From assembly GCA_018398805.1 (NCBI GenBank), contig JAGFBZ010000934.1, forward strand, positions 558,001 to 622,000: 64,000 nt of DNA, read 5' to 3'. Below, piece after piece: positions 1-11,250 of the stretch. This DNA comes from Hirundichthys speculiger. Its lineage: Eukaryota; Chordata; Actinopteri; Beloniformes; Exocoetidae. The notes beneath the pieces were generated by a model, which saw only the letters and a list, made by a program, of their open reading frames with translations, made no database searches and was not told where the DNA came from. Position 1 is the stretch's first letter; every line of letters begins with the position of its first letter. A program made the translations under genes and the position numbers.

Positions 1-3000
1 TTAACTTCATTTCCAGCACTCACATTTTGAACTTCAACGTAGTGCCCTTTGATTGCTTTAACAATGTGAACAAGTTACTGTGGAACACAAAAGTAGAAAG
101 AAATAAAGGTTGTCCTACCTCTGATCTAAAGCAAAAGTAAAAGATGTAGTTTTAAACTTTGAGAACTTCCAACTAAAGGTTACAGCAGCAGACAGCAACA
201 CACGTCTACTTTTATTTGTTCAGAGACTAAATATATGAGTGACTAACAGTAGGTGTTTGCAGGTTGCAAACAGATGATGTTTAATCATCATTTTCAGATT
301 AAAATCAGCCATTGTAACTGCAATTTTCAGAGTTAAACAAGGTGGAAATATCTCTCTGTTGTAATCTGCATGATAAGAATGAACTCTCTGCTCCAATATT
401 AACACTGTCTCAATGCTCATGCAAGGTGCATGTAGAAAAAAAATGAAACATGTATGACTATAAAGGAATAATGTAATTTACCACAGGAAAATAAAAAATA
501 AAATTGTACAGCTAGTGTTACTGTGTGTCTGACATGTTGTTTAATAATCCCTTTTTCCAGCTGATGCATGGTGTTTTCTCTACTGATGATTCATCATGAA
601 TATTTAAAAGAGAGAGCCAAGTTGGAATTTTACTCTCTGAGGACTGACACAATTTCATTCTGAATCACCACTGGTCACTTTCATACTACTATAATAATGG
701 GATCAAGTCACTTCCACTCTCCATAACCAGGATTTATAGGGAAATCAAAAGTGGGCCTTGCCGCTTGAGGGGACAGCAGTTGGCATGTGGGAGCGAGGAG
801 GACGAAAAAGAGAGAGAGATGAACAAAACGAGAAATGTATTCAGAGAGAGAAAGAGGGCTCGTGGAGGGGGAATCGTCCCTGAGGTCACACGAGGCCACT
901 GCCGAGAGCTCTGTGGCACAGAGGGAGGGCGGGTGGAGGTGTGTCTGGGGGTCCAGCTGTGACACAGCAGCAGCAGTTGAGGGGATATTGACAGCAACCT
1001 GAGGCTTTGACTTCCACACCCCTGCAGCCCTGGAATCACGGCACTAGAAGAGAGCCCAAAGCCCCTGGAGCCTCTCCAAGCCCCACTCCTCCACGGTCGG
1101 AGAAGCTCTTCGAAACACTCTCATTATTAACCTCCCCCTTCCTTGACTCCTCATCCCCCCCTCCTCTGCCTTCAGTCCTTCCTTTTTTGTCCCACTGATC
1201 CTGCCGTCTGGGCTGATAAAGTACAGTGACCGGCTGCAACTCCAGCCAATGGGGAACACGTTAATTTAGAGGGCAGCGCAAAGTGATAAGGAAGACACCC
1301 AAGTCGCTCATACGGACACAGAGAAACCTTTGGGGTTTTAATGAGAGTAATTATTTGAAAATGTCTTAGAGGTGAAAACACTGATTCGAAAGGCTTAGTG
1401 TCTAGCAGAGGTGAGGCTAATTACTGTCATATCTGTACTTGTTATGAACCGAGACCGGGTGGTGACGTTGGAAGTTGCACAAACATCTTAATACTGCTGC
1501 TTAACTGATAAACATGTAATGGTAAGATCATCAGCTACTTCCCAAATTGCAATTAGTTGTTGGCTGCTATATAAAGATTTAAAATATATATTTTTTTATG
1601 TTGAAAAGTGCTGGGACATGTTTGTGAAGTGCAAAACTTGCTCACTGTGCTTTGCTTTGATTTGAGAAGTTTATCATTATTATTATTATTATTATTATTC
1701 CCTCATGGCAGCATGTAGAAACAACTCATTACATTTGTTTCCAGTGTCCTAACAAAGAGCGAAGGGGGGGGGGGGGGGGGGGGGTTTCACTGTTGCTGGT
1801 AAATTCAATTAAACCACATTCACGTCACAAAAACACATTGGTAAACAGCTCCTTTAATTAGCCTAACTAAATTTAATTAAAATGATTTTAATATCAATTA
1901 CAAAATCAAATAAGCATCGGTGGAGGCTGTGTTTTATATTGCGCTATATAATATCCTGACCACAGAAGTAGAATACAAGTCATATTTTGACCTCAAATTA
2001 TTAATTCAAAAAACGAACACAGAGCTCGGACCGAATAATCCAGCGAGATTAGATTTGCGTTAATGTGCATGATGGTGCTGTTGCTCAGCTAACACTGATC
2101 ATCAAGAGACTCATAAGAGCAAAAAGGAACATGGTAAAGCTATCAGACACTTTGCAGGAAGAGTTGCATGGACATAATACCTTCCTCGAATGTAAAATAA
2201 ACAATGTGGCCTAACTGGCTGGGTCTAAATCTTTAAAAATGGAAGTTAAATTACATGAAGGCTGCACAGACATATCCTAATCTCCACTGCGCTAACACCC
2301 AGCACGTGTCCAACCCCACAACCCCGCCATGTCATTCTTCGGTCTCAGTCAAGCGCCAGCATCAAATCAGTATGTACGCATGGTCCATTTAGAGACATGA
2401 AAGTTCACTGGTGGCTGCAGGGGTGAAAGCTCAGCATCCCACTAACATCTCTCAACAGGCCTGGGGGCGAACAGATAAAAAGCTTAAAACTCAAACAGCA
2501 AAGAATTTCTCCGCTGGCCTGTGCCTCTCCGGCCTCAGCGAGATCAATATGTTTTAACCTTGCCACAAAGAATCTTAAATGATTTAAATTCCGCATTAGC
2601 TTGAAGTTTATGAACCTGCAGAGCTGTTGCAGGGACAGGATGTGACGAGGAAAAGTGAAACTGAATCTTTGCTTATCACCTTGGTAAAGGTCCATTTAAA
2701 AAACATGTGCTTCTTCTTAGTCATTTTTTGAATGAGTAAGTAGGGAACAGTAAATATGAGGGCCTTGCTACTTCCTCACATATTATATAGCATGCTTGAT
2801 CCCTTAACGTCTAATGGATCAGACATTGCTTTGTCAACATATTCCAGACTTTGTGTTAAGTTATGTTTTCCTTTCCTTCCCTTTTTTCTTTTATTATACA
2901 TTCTACCTTCCATGCAGTTCATTGTTCACGGTTTGACAAAGTCACACCACATGTCCTTGGGGTAATATCATTTTACACACACGATGGCCGTGCACACTGA

Positions 3001-4034
3001 TGTAAAGCTGGCAGACGCTGAACCGACCATGACTCAAGACTTATGATCACGCATTCATAGGACACGTGCGTTAATAATAATGCAAACATCTCACCATACA
3101 AAATTACGACACATTTTGGATATCATTTACATTCATATACTGTCAGAAACCTGGTGGTTGATGCCCTGGATTTGAGAGTCAGTTTCCACAAAACAAGTTA
3201 ATATAGACCAGTTTGCAGGTCATAGTGCTTTTAAAATGCATTGTGGTGTTCTAATGTAAATTTCACAAGCTTTTGTACTGAGCAGAATGTGGGATTGGTT
3301 GTTTAAATGGCCACGAGCAAGCAATGATATCAAGGCTCAAACCTCTGAAGCTTTTATCCTGCAGGAAATATTCATGCTGCCTTGGTTTAAAGATTTCACA
3401 TAGTATGACACTGTGTGAAAATCAAGATTTTGCTTATTCTGTTAGAAGCAGCAAAACACCCGCCAGTGTTATATGCCAGTTCTGAAAAAGAACCTGAAGT
3501 CTCTACTTTGATTTAGCATTATGGTCGAATGCGTCTCCCTTTAGGTCAGTGTTCAAGTTCTCCAACAGGGATGATGAGCTTGTTTTTCTCTGGATGCACC
3601 TGTGTATAAGCTAATGGAAATATTTAACAAGCATCAACTTTTCCTCTGAGTGTGGCATTTGGCCTTCACAAATTTGCCTTCTGGAAATGGCTGAATTTGG
3701 ACAACTGGCTGGAAAGTGGATTTTTGAAACTTGGCTCGACAAAAATGCCATTAATTTGTAATATTTTCAAGTAGACAGCAAGGAGATGGATTACTCCAGT
3801 CAATGATATCGTAATAATGTGTGGAACAAAATCGGTTGACTTTGGGAAAGTAGAGGACTCTTTGAGCGGAGCCACAGGTACTCTAGGAGTCAGTCCCTAC
3901 TTGCCCTTGGTCGACACTTTAAGGTACTCCCATACTGACGTAACTCTTCAGAAATGGTGGCCACAGGATCTTCCACATTCACTCTTTCATTACTTAAGCA
4001 ATCTGTAAAGTTCACATTTTCCGGAAAGTCTCAC
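1..4034 (-). other. cdh8: cdh8 intron downstream of the EC2/EC3 exon (partial)
   Basis: This is the sequence on the 3' side (in transcript sense) of the last recognised cadherin exon. It begins at the donor GTGAGACTT and runs off the window. The next type II cadherin exon, about 254 bp covering the rest of EC3, was looked for on the minus strand and not seen, so it should lie before position 1. Open frames here (for example 708-1039) are short, lack cadherin motifs and overlap one another in different frames. I read them as chance ORFs. Recognisable content is a (TTA)n run near 1675-1700 and a 21-bp G run at 1764-1784. Nothing else could be assigned. Confidence 0.75.
1764..1784 (+). repeat. 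21-bp poly-G tract
   Basis: An uninterrupted run of about 21 G residues, seen directly. Mononucleotide G runs of this length are rare, polymorphic and prone to sequencing error. On the coding (minus) strand of cdh8 it is a poly-C tract inside the intron. Confidence 0.9.
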
Positions 4035-4222
4035 CTTTTTCACTCTGAGAATCCCTTCCTGTGTGTCTCCGTCAGTAACGATCTCAAACACGCCTTGCTC
4101 ATCTCCTTCTATGATGCTGTATGTGGACTTGGCATTCTCGCCAACGTCTCGATCATTTGCCTTCACTTTGCCACCCATGTTTCCTATTGGTAGGTCTTCA
4201 GGGATTACAACCTCGTACAAAT
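4035..4222 (-). CDS. cdh8: Cadherin-8-like, EC2/EC3 exon (188 bp)
   Basis: Internal coding exon of a type II classical cadherin, a calcium-dependent homophilic adhesion receptor of the plasma membrane. The exon runs from acceptor CTTTACAG to donor GTGAGACTT and is 188 bp, the length typical of this exon in type II cadherins. It starts with two bases completing an Asn codon split with the upstream exon and ends in phase 0. The translation opens with LYEVVIPEDLP, the start of EC3. It contains the KANDRDVGENA calcium-ligand segment and ends EGILRVKK. The PED...GxxGxVKAND pattern is closest to my memory of vertebrate CDH8; CDH11 and CDH24 differ more here. The upstream exon is only 238 bp away. 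No stop or indel is visible. Cadherin identity is near certain; the CDH8 assignment is likely. Confidence 0.93.
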
Positions 4223-4460
4223 CTGTAAAGGAGCAGACATACATCTTTCTAGAAATGTTGAACGGAGAAAATTATCCAGCACTGAATGATCATAACAGAT
4301 TGCAGCAGTTAGTGGAATTAGTTTACGAGGAGTCAGCTTGATGAAACCTATAATACAATGCTTATATTTCCAAGCTATGAAAAATAATCATATGTGGCAG
4401 CAGATGTTTGTTCCCCAGCTTTATCGGATTTGGGACTTTTGAGGTTGTGTGGTTACTTAC
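4223..4460 (-). other. cdh8: 238-bp cdh8 intron between the EC2 and EC2/EC3 exons
   Basis: Short intron with donor GTAAGTAAC (next to 4461) and acceptor CTTTACAG (next to 4222). It interrupts an Asn codon after the first base. It contrasts with neighbouring introns of 6.3 kb and 40.9 kb. No repeat or other element was recognised. Confidence 0.92.
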
Positions 4461-4628
4461 TTTTGGAGAACTTTGGTGGGTTGTCGTTAATGTCCGTTAG
4501 CGTAACGGTCACGGTTGTCGTTCCAGACAAGCCACCCATATGACCGCCCATGTCTTTAGCCTGAATGACCACCAAGTATTCCTCTCTCATCTCCCGATCC
4601 ATCCCATGGAGAGCAACTTTTATGGTCG
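4461..4628 (-). CDS. cdh8: Cadherin-8-like, EC2 exon (168 bp)
   Basis: Coding exon for most of the EC2 repeat, bounded by acceptor TTTCCACCTCCAG and donor GTAAGTAAC. Its 168 bp is the family-typical length, and it begins and ends in split codons. Visible motifs are the MDRE calcium-binding motif, the type II signature [15 protein letters not shown], and the DINDN linker motif followed by PPKF. The residue at the upstream junction is Ala followed by TIKVAL. From memory CDH8 has Ala here, whereas most other type II cadherins have Gly; this supports CDH8. The frame is open and joins both neighbours without error. Confidence 0.94.
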
Positions 4629-7600
4629 CTGGAGGTGGAAACAGTTAATAACGCACAAATGTAATCAAAAATGTGAAGGATATACAATGGGTATCATTTT
4701 AATGATTTTAACCAGAATAAGATCAAGCAACTACAAGATAAAAGAAAAGCAAACGATAACCCCCATGACCACATATTATATGTATTATATCATATAATGT
4801 TTTTGACCATGGATTCAAAACACAAGGACGTCATACCGAGCAGGGGCGTAGAATTCTTTGCAGGTTTGAAAACGTACAATATATATGAGGGCAGCAAGCT
4901 GGTCACAACTGAATCATTCCCAAGCCTAAGAATGAGCTGTTTGTTTTCCAATGTGTTGTTCTGTGTTCTGCAGTCATTTGTATTCCGATTGAGTGTGAAT
5001 TATGCTGTCTGTCTTGTATAATCTTGAATATTGTATGCAGAACGGACCTTATTGACTCTGCCGCAGTGCTGAATATAAAAGGGGCTCAGCACTGGCATAT
5101 ACGGATAATCCACTCAGGAAACAGAGGCCCGCAGGATCATCAAATGAATATAAAACCCCTCATAAAAGCCAGGCTTTGGCATGACAATCTGCCTTAGTCC
5201 TGAGCAGCCTCAAACAATGATAATATGCATGGCTATGATGAAAAACATGGTAGGGGTTAGGCTGTTATCTGTGCCTGCATTTTATCTGTGAGATAGATTT
5301 TCCTGAGATGTAGCACACCATGATGTCATTTTCCTTCTGGAGGTCACCACAACAAGGATGATCACAACAGAAGGCGATCTAGACTCCCAACAGGTGCCAT
5401 TGGAAGAAGAAGTCATATTTGCTAAAGTGTCCACTCTTACATTTTATTGTTTTTGCCTTAATTAGGTTGTGGGATCAACAATGCGACTGATTTAGAATGG
5501 TTGTTCACGTTTTGTCTTTATCTATTTGTTGTGAAGATTTGCATCTGATGTTATATAAGAAGAACGTGAAGTTCTATTCACCTCAGAATCCATATTGTTT
5601 CCTCTGAAAATAGTCACACCATCACCAAACACTGGTGACCCAGTTCCATTCAGTTCCATTGGCAGTCATACTTATGCCCATGGCATAACACTGCCTTCTT
5701 TTTTGTTTGTTTGTTTTTTTGTACTGTTTCCCAAATTATGCTGCATGTTCACCTCACTCTGTCCATACAATTTTATTCCAGAAATGCAGCCTTTTAAACC
5801 TTGTGCATTTAAATGTTTTCAACCAGGGTTACTAAGGTATCTTCTAAAAAGTGTCCCGAGATTGTGGACCCTCCAGATGAGATATGCATCTTTACTTATG
5901 GGACTCTGCAATAGAACACGTTCTGAGGCTCATGGCTTTGTGGTTCCTGGTCAGCTGTAATAGAAAATGGGGGCAAACGTTCTTGGAAATATGTCAGGAG
6001 TAAATATCACAGCTGTAGCAAATCACTGATTAGTTCTCAATCCCATTCAAGAAAAGGTGTGGACCCGGTGGAACAACGACTGTTAAATGCTTTTTAATTC
6101 ACTTCTATTTTACTTGCACAGTGCAAACTCAAAATTAAGTAATCTCAAGGCACTTTAGGCAAAAAACATTCAAAAGTTTGCAAAACTGAATAATGGTCTA
6201 TTTAAGTCCAAATTATTTTCCAATTCAGCCCACTTAAATGGAATTCATGCTTAACCCAGTTGTAACTTCCTTAAACTAAGCAAGGGTTAGACTGTTAAGA
6301 CTTATGTACGTAAGGAGAATAATGTAAATTCCATCTTGAAATTTAACAGGAAGCCAATGAAAGGGAAGTCATGATTCAGGGAAATATGATCTCTCGTTCT
6401 CATTCTTTTCAGAACTCAGGTAGTAGTATTTTGGACCACCTGGGTAAAGTTAAGAATAAGCATACGCTACATACCCTACAAGAGATTGCAATAATTCCTA
6501 TCTTGCAGAAAGACAATTTAGAATGACCAGTAAACCCAGTATATGTTTTGGCACTTTGGGAACACAGTTGGAGTACCTGCAAAAGACCCACCAAAGCCCA
6601 AGGAGAACAGGGAAACTCCGACAGAAATAACACAGTCGTTCTAACTAGAACCGTTTTTCTGTGAAGAGACATTGCTGACTACCACACTGCCATGCTGCCT
6701 GACAATCCATTTATAGACTCCATTTATAAATTACTTTCCTTATCTTGTTGAAGATTTTTTACACCACAAGCTAAATTTGCCACTGACAAACATCTTGACA
6801 CAGTGGTATCAATGCAGTAGCATTTATCAGTCACAAATCCCTCATAACCTGTGGTTTTTGCATTATACCTATATTGGCAATAACAATGAAAAATAAATGA
6901 ATATGATATTGGGTCAATAATATGCATAATATTGTAAATCATCCAGTCCCAGTAACCACCAGGTTGTCACTCCATCACATAGGGGGGGTGGGCATTGTGC
7001 CACAGTGGAGGTCGCCACCTCTCATGAAAGTTAAAAGGAAAGGGAGACGCATTTGAAGGGAAAAAAAAGGAAAAAATAAAAGGGTTGTTGTTTGATGACA
7101 CCCTGTTGTAGACAGTGGTGACCAATTGTTAATTCCAAAGGGGCAAAGCCAACTCAGGCACCCTCCATGAAACCTGCAAATGTTGCTGAAGAAGACGGGC
7201 ACTTTAAATTTTCTTTGCCAGCGCTGAAACAGCAAATTTTAATAGTCTATGATATGCTATTAACACCAATTGATCTCAATCTTGGACAGTGTTCTCTTTC
7301 CTCTTGTTATTTATTAAGCAATGTCAAAGAAGCAAAAGGAAGGCAGAGTTTCAGGTCAATTATTTGAAAGAATGAGTAAGAAAAAAAAGAAAAACAGATA
7401 TGGATAGTGCACATCAAAATGACTCATTGGCCCTCTGCAAATGATCTGATGCTCATTTAAATAATAGAGACAGCAGATTTATATAATGGATTAAAACATT
7501 TCAACCAAATGTACTCCACACAAGCGATATTGTGGATTTCTAATTTCGTTGTTCACTTGTTTGCATTTTCACTTCCGATTGCTGGCCATGGAAACTGCCC

Positions 7601-8269
7601 TAGACTAGCCCTAGAGACTAGTCCAAAAAAGCTGGAACTCCAAAGCAGCTAATGCAATATATATATTTTTCTGAACTTCTTGAAGTAAAGCTGAAAATCT
7701 GCTCTTCAGTCACCTCCTTGAAGACTTCACTGGTGTCGTGGAGAAGTATGCACAGGTGAAAAATGTGTTTTTCTTCATAACAATAAATTATTTCAATTTT
7801 ATCTTTCTTCAGCTGAATGTCTTCTCTGCCAACATAAGCAATCGAACTCATACACATTTACGTTAAGTAAATAAGCAACATCTGATACTGAAATATGCAA
7901 TAAGTTTTTTACAAGAGTGACTTCAGCGAGAGCCCTCACTGACAACAAGGTGGGACTAGCTGGCCTCTAGCCATGCAGCAATGAATGATTAAGTTGAAAA
8001 AAAAGCAACACAAACAAGGCACCTGGACCTGTCTATAACTCACACACAAATACACAAACATACAAAAAAAAACATGCTTCAATCTTCCTGCGAGCAGCCA
8101 CACTCTCATCTCTGTTGATCATCGTTAATTATTCAAATTAATTCCTAATCACTGAAAAGGGAGGATAGACAAACACTCATTTCCATGGATATTTTCCTCA
8201 ATGTTTTTTTTTTTTTTTTCTCCACCACCAGCCATTAACCAAGTGATGAATTGGAGCATGATGTTTACT

Positions 8270-8730
8270 TATTTATTGAAAGCCTTTTATTTTCCAATGT
8301 GGCGCTGTAAGTGTCAAATGATTCTAACGGCTGTTTTCTTCTTACCTTTTATTTTTCATTAACATTCATTAAAACATCTGTCCCACTTGAATGGGCCATC
8401 TGCGAGAGCGCCACAACCTCAGAGAGCATGAATGCTAATCCCCAGAATGTCCGTGTTCTTTAGCCGCGCTCCGGCTGCAGGCGTGCTCAGATTGTGACAC
8501 CTATTGTACGCCAGAGCGAATGCACTGTAAATCCTAACTTGTATGTGCTGAGCCGAGTGCTCATTCTCATTATGTAGATAAATTCTGAGGCTCCGTGTCT
8601 TGGAAGTTGTTTATTGTGCGCTGTTTTTCAAATTATGAGCTGTCAATTTCCATCTCATTTCTTATTAATGTGACTTCGGCATTATTTAATCATGTTGCTT
8701 ACAGACACATGTAAAAATAGTCAGCTGGAA
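8270..8730. promoter_or_regulatory. Candidate conserved noncoding element in a cdh8 intron
   Basis: About 460 bp of complex, repeat-free sequence with several ATTA/TAAT cores and no usable reading frame, in an intron of a developmental adhesion gene. This composition resembles vertebrate intronic enhancers, but nothing in a single sequence proves conservation. It is a weak candidate, offered because its texture differs from the surrounding low-complexity DNA. Confidence 0.2.
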
Positions 8731-9504
8731 AAGCAATTAAAGATCCGTTTTGAGATAACTTATGCTTAACCATTAACCATTCTGCCTGTTTAGGTGTGTG
8801 TCACTGTGCAACACTGTGCAAGTATAAAATATATTAGAATATTTATATATACGTTTTTTTTTTTCCTTTTTTTACCACCTTGCTGCATTACATCCTCATT
8901 TTATATGATAGTTTTCTCATAGTGGCCCAGTAATGGACACGCTTGCTCCAGCATAGGAGGTTATGTTTCTAAGCGTGCATGAGCGAGCAGCTGCAGAGGG
9001 AAGCAAAGGAGGAACCCGGAGGGGGGGGGGGCATGGCAGCCTACGTTAGCAGCAGCCTCACGCAGCGATAATCTATAAGTGTTTGAAAAAACAGATGGGC
9101 TGAGTCACCTGCAGCACTGTTGGTCTTACACGACTTTTCAAGCAATAACCAACATTGTCAGCTCCCCCTTTAGCGCGCATTGATAATGTTGTCCCTTATG
9201 GGCTTGCATAATAAGGCTGAGCTTAAATAATCATGTAGACATAGCGCCGGACGACATATTCATCAACATAGCATGCATCTGCTAAGTGGATTGCAATAAT
9301 TCTTCCACATGTTATATCTTTTCTGGTAATATGCCCTTTCCAGAGAGAGTGAGATCACCTCAAGTGGACCAGCAGGAGGGGAAGCTGTTGCATCTCCACC
9401 TGCTGCAACCTTTACAACCTGTGGCACCCGCAGATGTCAACATGGAGCCTTGTTAATAACATTCCTCAATAGTTACTTGTATTTGATCATTATTTTGGGA
9501 TTTA

Positions 9505-9595
9505 CTTGTTCCTTTGATGTATATGTGTCCTGCTGGCTGTCAAGCAAATTGCCCTTAGGGACAATAAAGATACACTGATCTTTGAACCTTTGAAA
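9505..9595 (+). mobile_element. Probable LINE 3'-end remnant
   Basis: The segment includes GCCCTTAGGGACAATAAAGA, which resembles the common teleost non-LTR tail 'TTTCCCT-GGGGA-AATAAAG'. No coding part is attached. It is interpreted as a 5'-truncated, decayed insertion; the family is not determined. Confidence 0.4.
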
Positions 9596-10918
9596 GCAGT
9601 CCTGCACTCAGTGCTGTTACTCTAAATCTACAGCGTCAGTCCATAAGGAAGATGCTGCCAAAAATCAGGAAAACAGAAGATTAAATGATGAAGATTTATA
9701 TGAATAAAAAAAATTAATAATTAAGAAATTAGTTGCTGGTAAAATACATTTTGAAATATAGTGGAAGATGATCAACTCTAAGGGGATTCTGTTCAATATT
9801 CATATTAAAATAACAATTGCAAAGATGTCTTTTAGTGCTTGATCTCAAGCGACATGGTAACGACATGGACTTTAGGGTGCCTGAATTCAAATAGGTTAAT
9901 TTGGGAATTTAAATTTGACTCTCACTATTAAAACTGCATACTGTAATATTCCTGTCAAATGTGCCATTATTTTCAGCAGTAAACAGGCAAATTTGCATTC
10001 TGCTGAAGCTGAAAGGCTGATGCACAGTTGGTGCAGTCAAGTTCCCATGAAAATATATTGGATCTACAAGTGTTTTATGTGATCCATCTCGCTCTGTCAA
10101 TTACTTCCCCAGTCAGTGACAAAAAAGTACTTTAATGGGTATTCAAAGTGGTATTTTTGAGTTTGTAGTGTCCTGGGAAGTGATTTTAAAAATGCTGATG
10201 GCCTGGTCTGCTCTCAGGGGGGTATATCAACTTTATATCAAATGAAATTACTCAATAAACTTTGGAATTTTAACAGAACTGATGTCTCATCAGCCCCTTC
10301 CCGTCATATTTTATTTCCAATAAATTTGACCCTCCTATTTTCAAAGGTAATTCACAACTAGTTGGACATACTTATCTAGAGGCTCGGTCAGATTGTGAAA
10401 GCCCTCTCTTTGACCTGAAGTGACAGCTCATTTATCTAAGAGGAAGTAACTAATGACAAAGGACAATGTTTGAATAGTAAAAAAGGCCCAGAAGTCTAGA
10501 AGAAGGGAAAAAAAGAAATAATCCTGAGATGTAGTCATGTTTTATTAATCCCATGTATGGATGTGGCTTTCATTCACTGCATTTTGTGACACGTGATGTT
10601 CCCCAGCAGTTAGAAACTGTACTGTAATACTAGTTACCTTTAAATTCAATGAAGCAACATTTTAGTCTCACAGATTTCTCTGCAAGGCCTTGTCAAACAA
10701 TGAATGACAGCATAAAGGGCTTCGCCTGATCCATTGAGATCCTATTTTTCTCTTAAAAGTCATTGCAGTTAGAGTAAACTAATGTGTAGCATGTAGCATT
10801 TGATATACTGCATAACATTTGAGTTATTGAAGAACAACTTGTTATGACTATCTTACATAAAGTCATCAGGTCAAGTTTTAAACTGTAAAATTTGACAAAA
10901 TTAGAAGACTGCACTTAC

Positions 10919-11038
10919 CAGAGTTTGGGTCAATGGAAAAATAAGGTTGTCCCTGGAGGATGCTGTAGACAAGTTTAGCGCTATTCCCATACACCGGATC
11001 GTCTGCATCTGTGGCTGTTACCCTGGTAACCGGGGTAC
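10919..11038 (-). CDS. cdh8: Cadherin-8-like, EC1/EC2 exon (120 bp)
   Basis: Coding exon for the start of EC2, 120 bp as in other type II cadherins, from acceptor TTCTTCTGCACCACAG to donor GTAAGTGCAG. It starts with the last two bases of a split Gly codon and ends with the first base of the Ala codon at the next junction. The translation reads [20 protein letters not shown] and continues into [19 protein letters not shown]. The DADDP segment carries the EC2 calcium-binding Asp residues, and [11 protein letters not shown] is a type II hallmark shared by CDH8, CDH11 and CDH24. [17 protein letters not shown] is closest to CDH8 as remembered. The exon is intact. In the +1 frame set by the observed upstream exon it would hit a stop. 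Confidence 0.94.
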
Positions 11039-11215
11039 CTGTGGTGCAGAAGAACAGAGTTATGGACTGCAGTTCTATACACAATCATCTCTGCATGGCT
11101 GTAAACCCGAGTCCATCAGAATCAGTCTATTCACTGCAACGTGGGGTTGATTGAACGTAAGATCGCATGTATTCCATCGATTTCCAAGTAAAAAGATGAA
11201 CTTTGCAGTTCAAGT

Positions 11216-11218
<3 letters not shown>

Positions 11219-11246
<28 letters not shown>
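11219..11246 (+). repeat. (CA)n microsatellite
   Basis: About 14 uninterrupted CA units, seen directly. Similar GT-rich arrays occur near 28071-28130, 29325-29348, 30150-30232 and 59573-59592. Confidence 0.95.

Positions 11247-11250
<4 letters not shown>

Larger units (their letters stand above)
4629..10918 (-). other. cdh8: 6.3-kb cdh8 intron
   Basis: Intron between the 120-bp and 168-bp exons, donor GTAAGTGCAG and acceptor TTTCCACCTCCAG. No open frame in it shows a recognisable domain. Contents noted are a decayed LINE-like 3' end near 9505-9595, a 12-bp G run near 9019-9030, and a repeat-poor, complex stretch at about 8270-8730 that could be conserved noncoding DNA. The rest is unclassified AT-rich sequence. 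Confidence 0.85.

Noticed and set aside
708..1259. Cluster of overlapping open frames on both strands, GC-richer than the surroundings, suggesting an exon
   Set aside because: Frames overlap in all phases, none shows a domain or cadherin motif, and no consistent splice signals bracket them.
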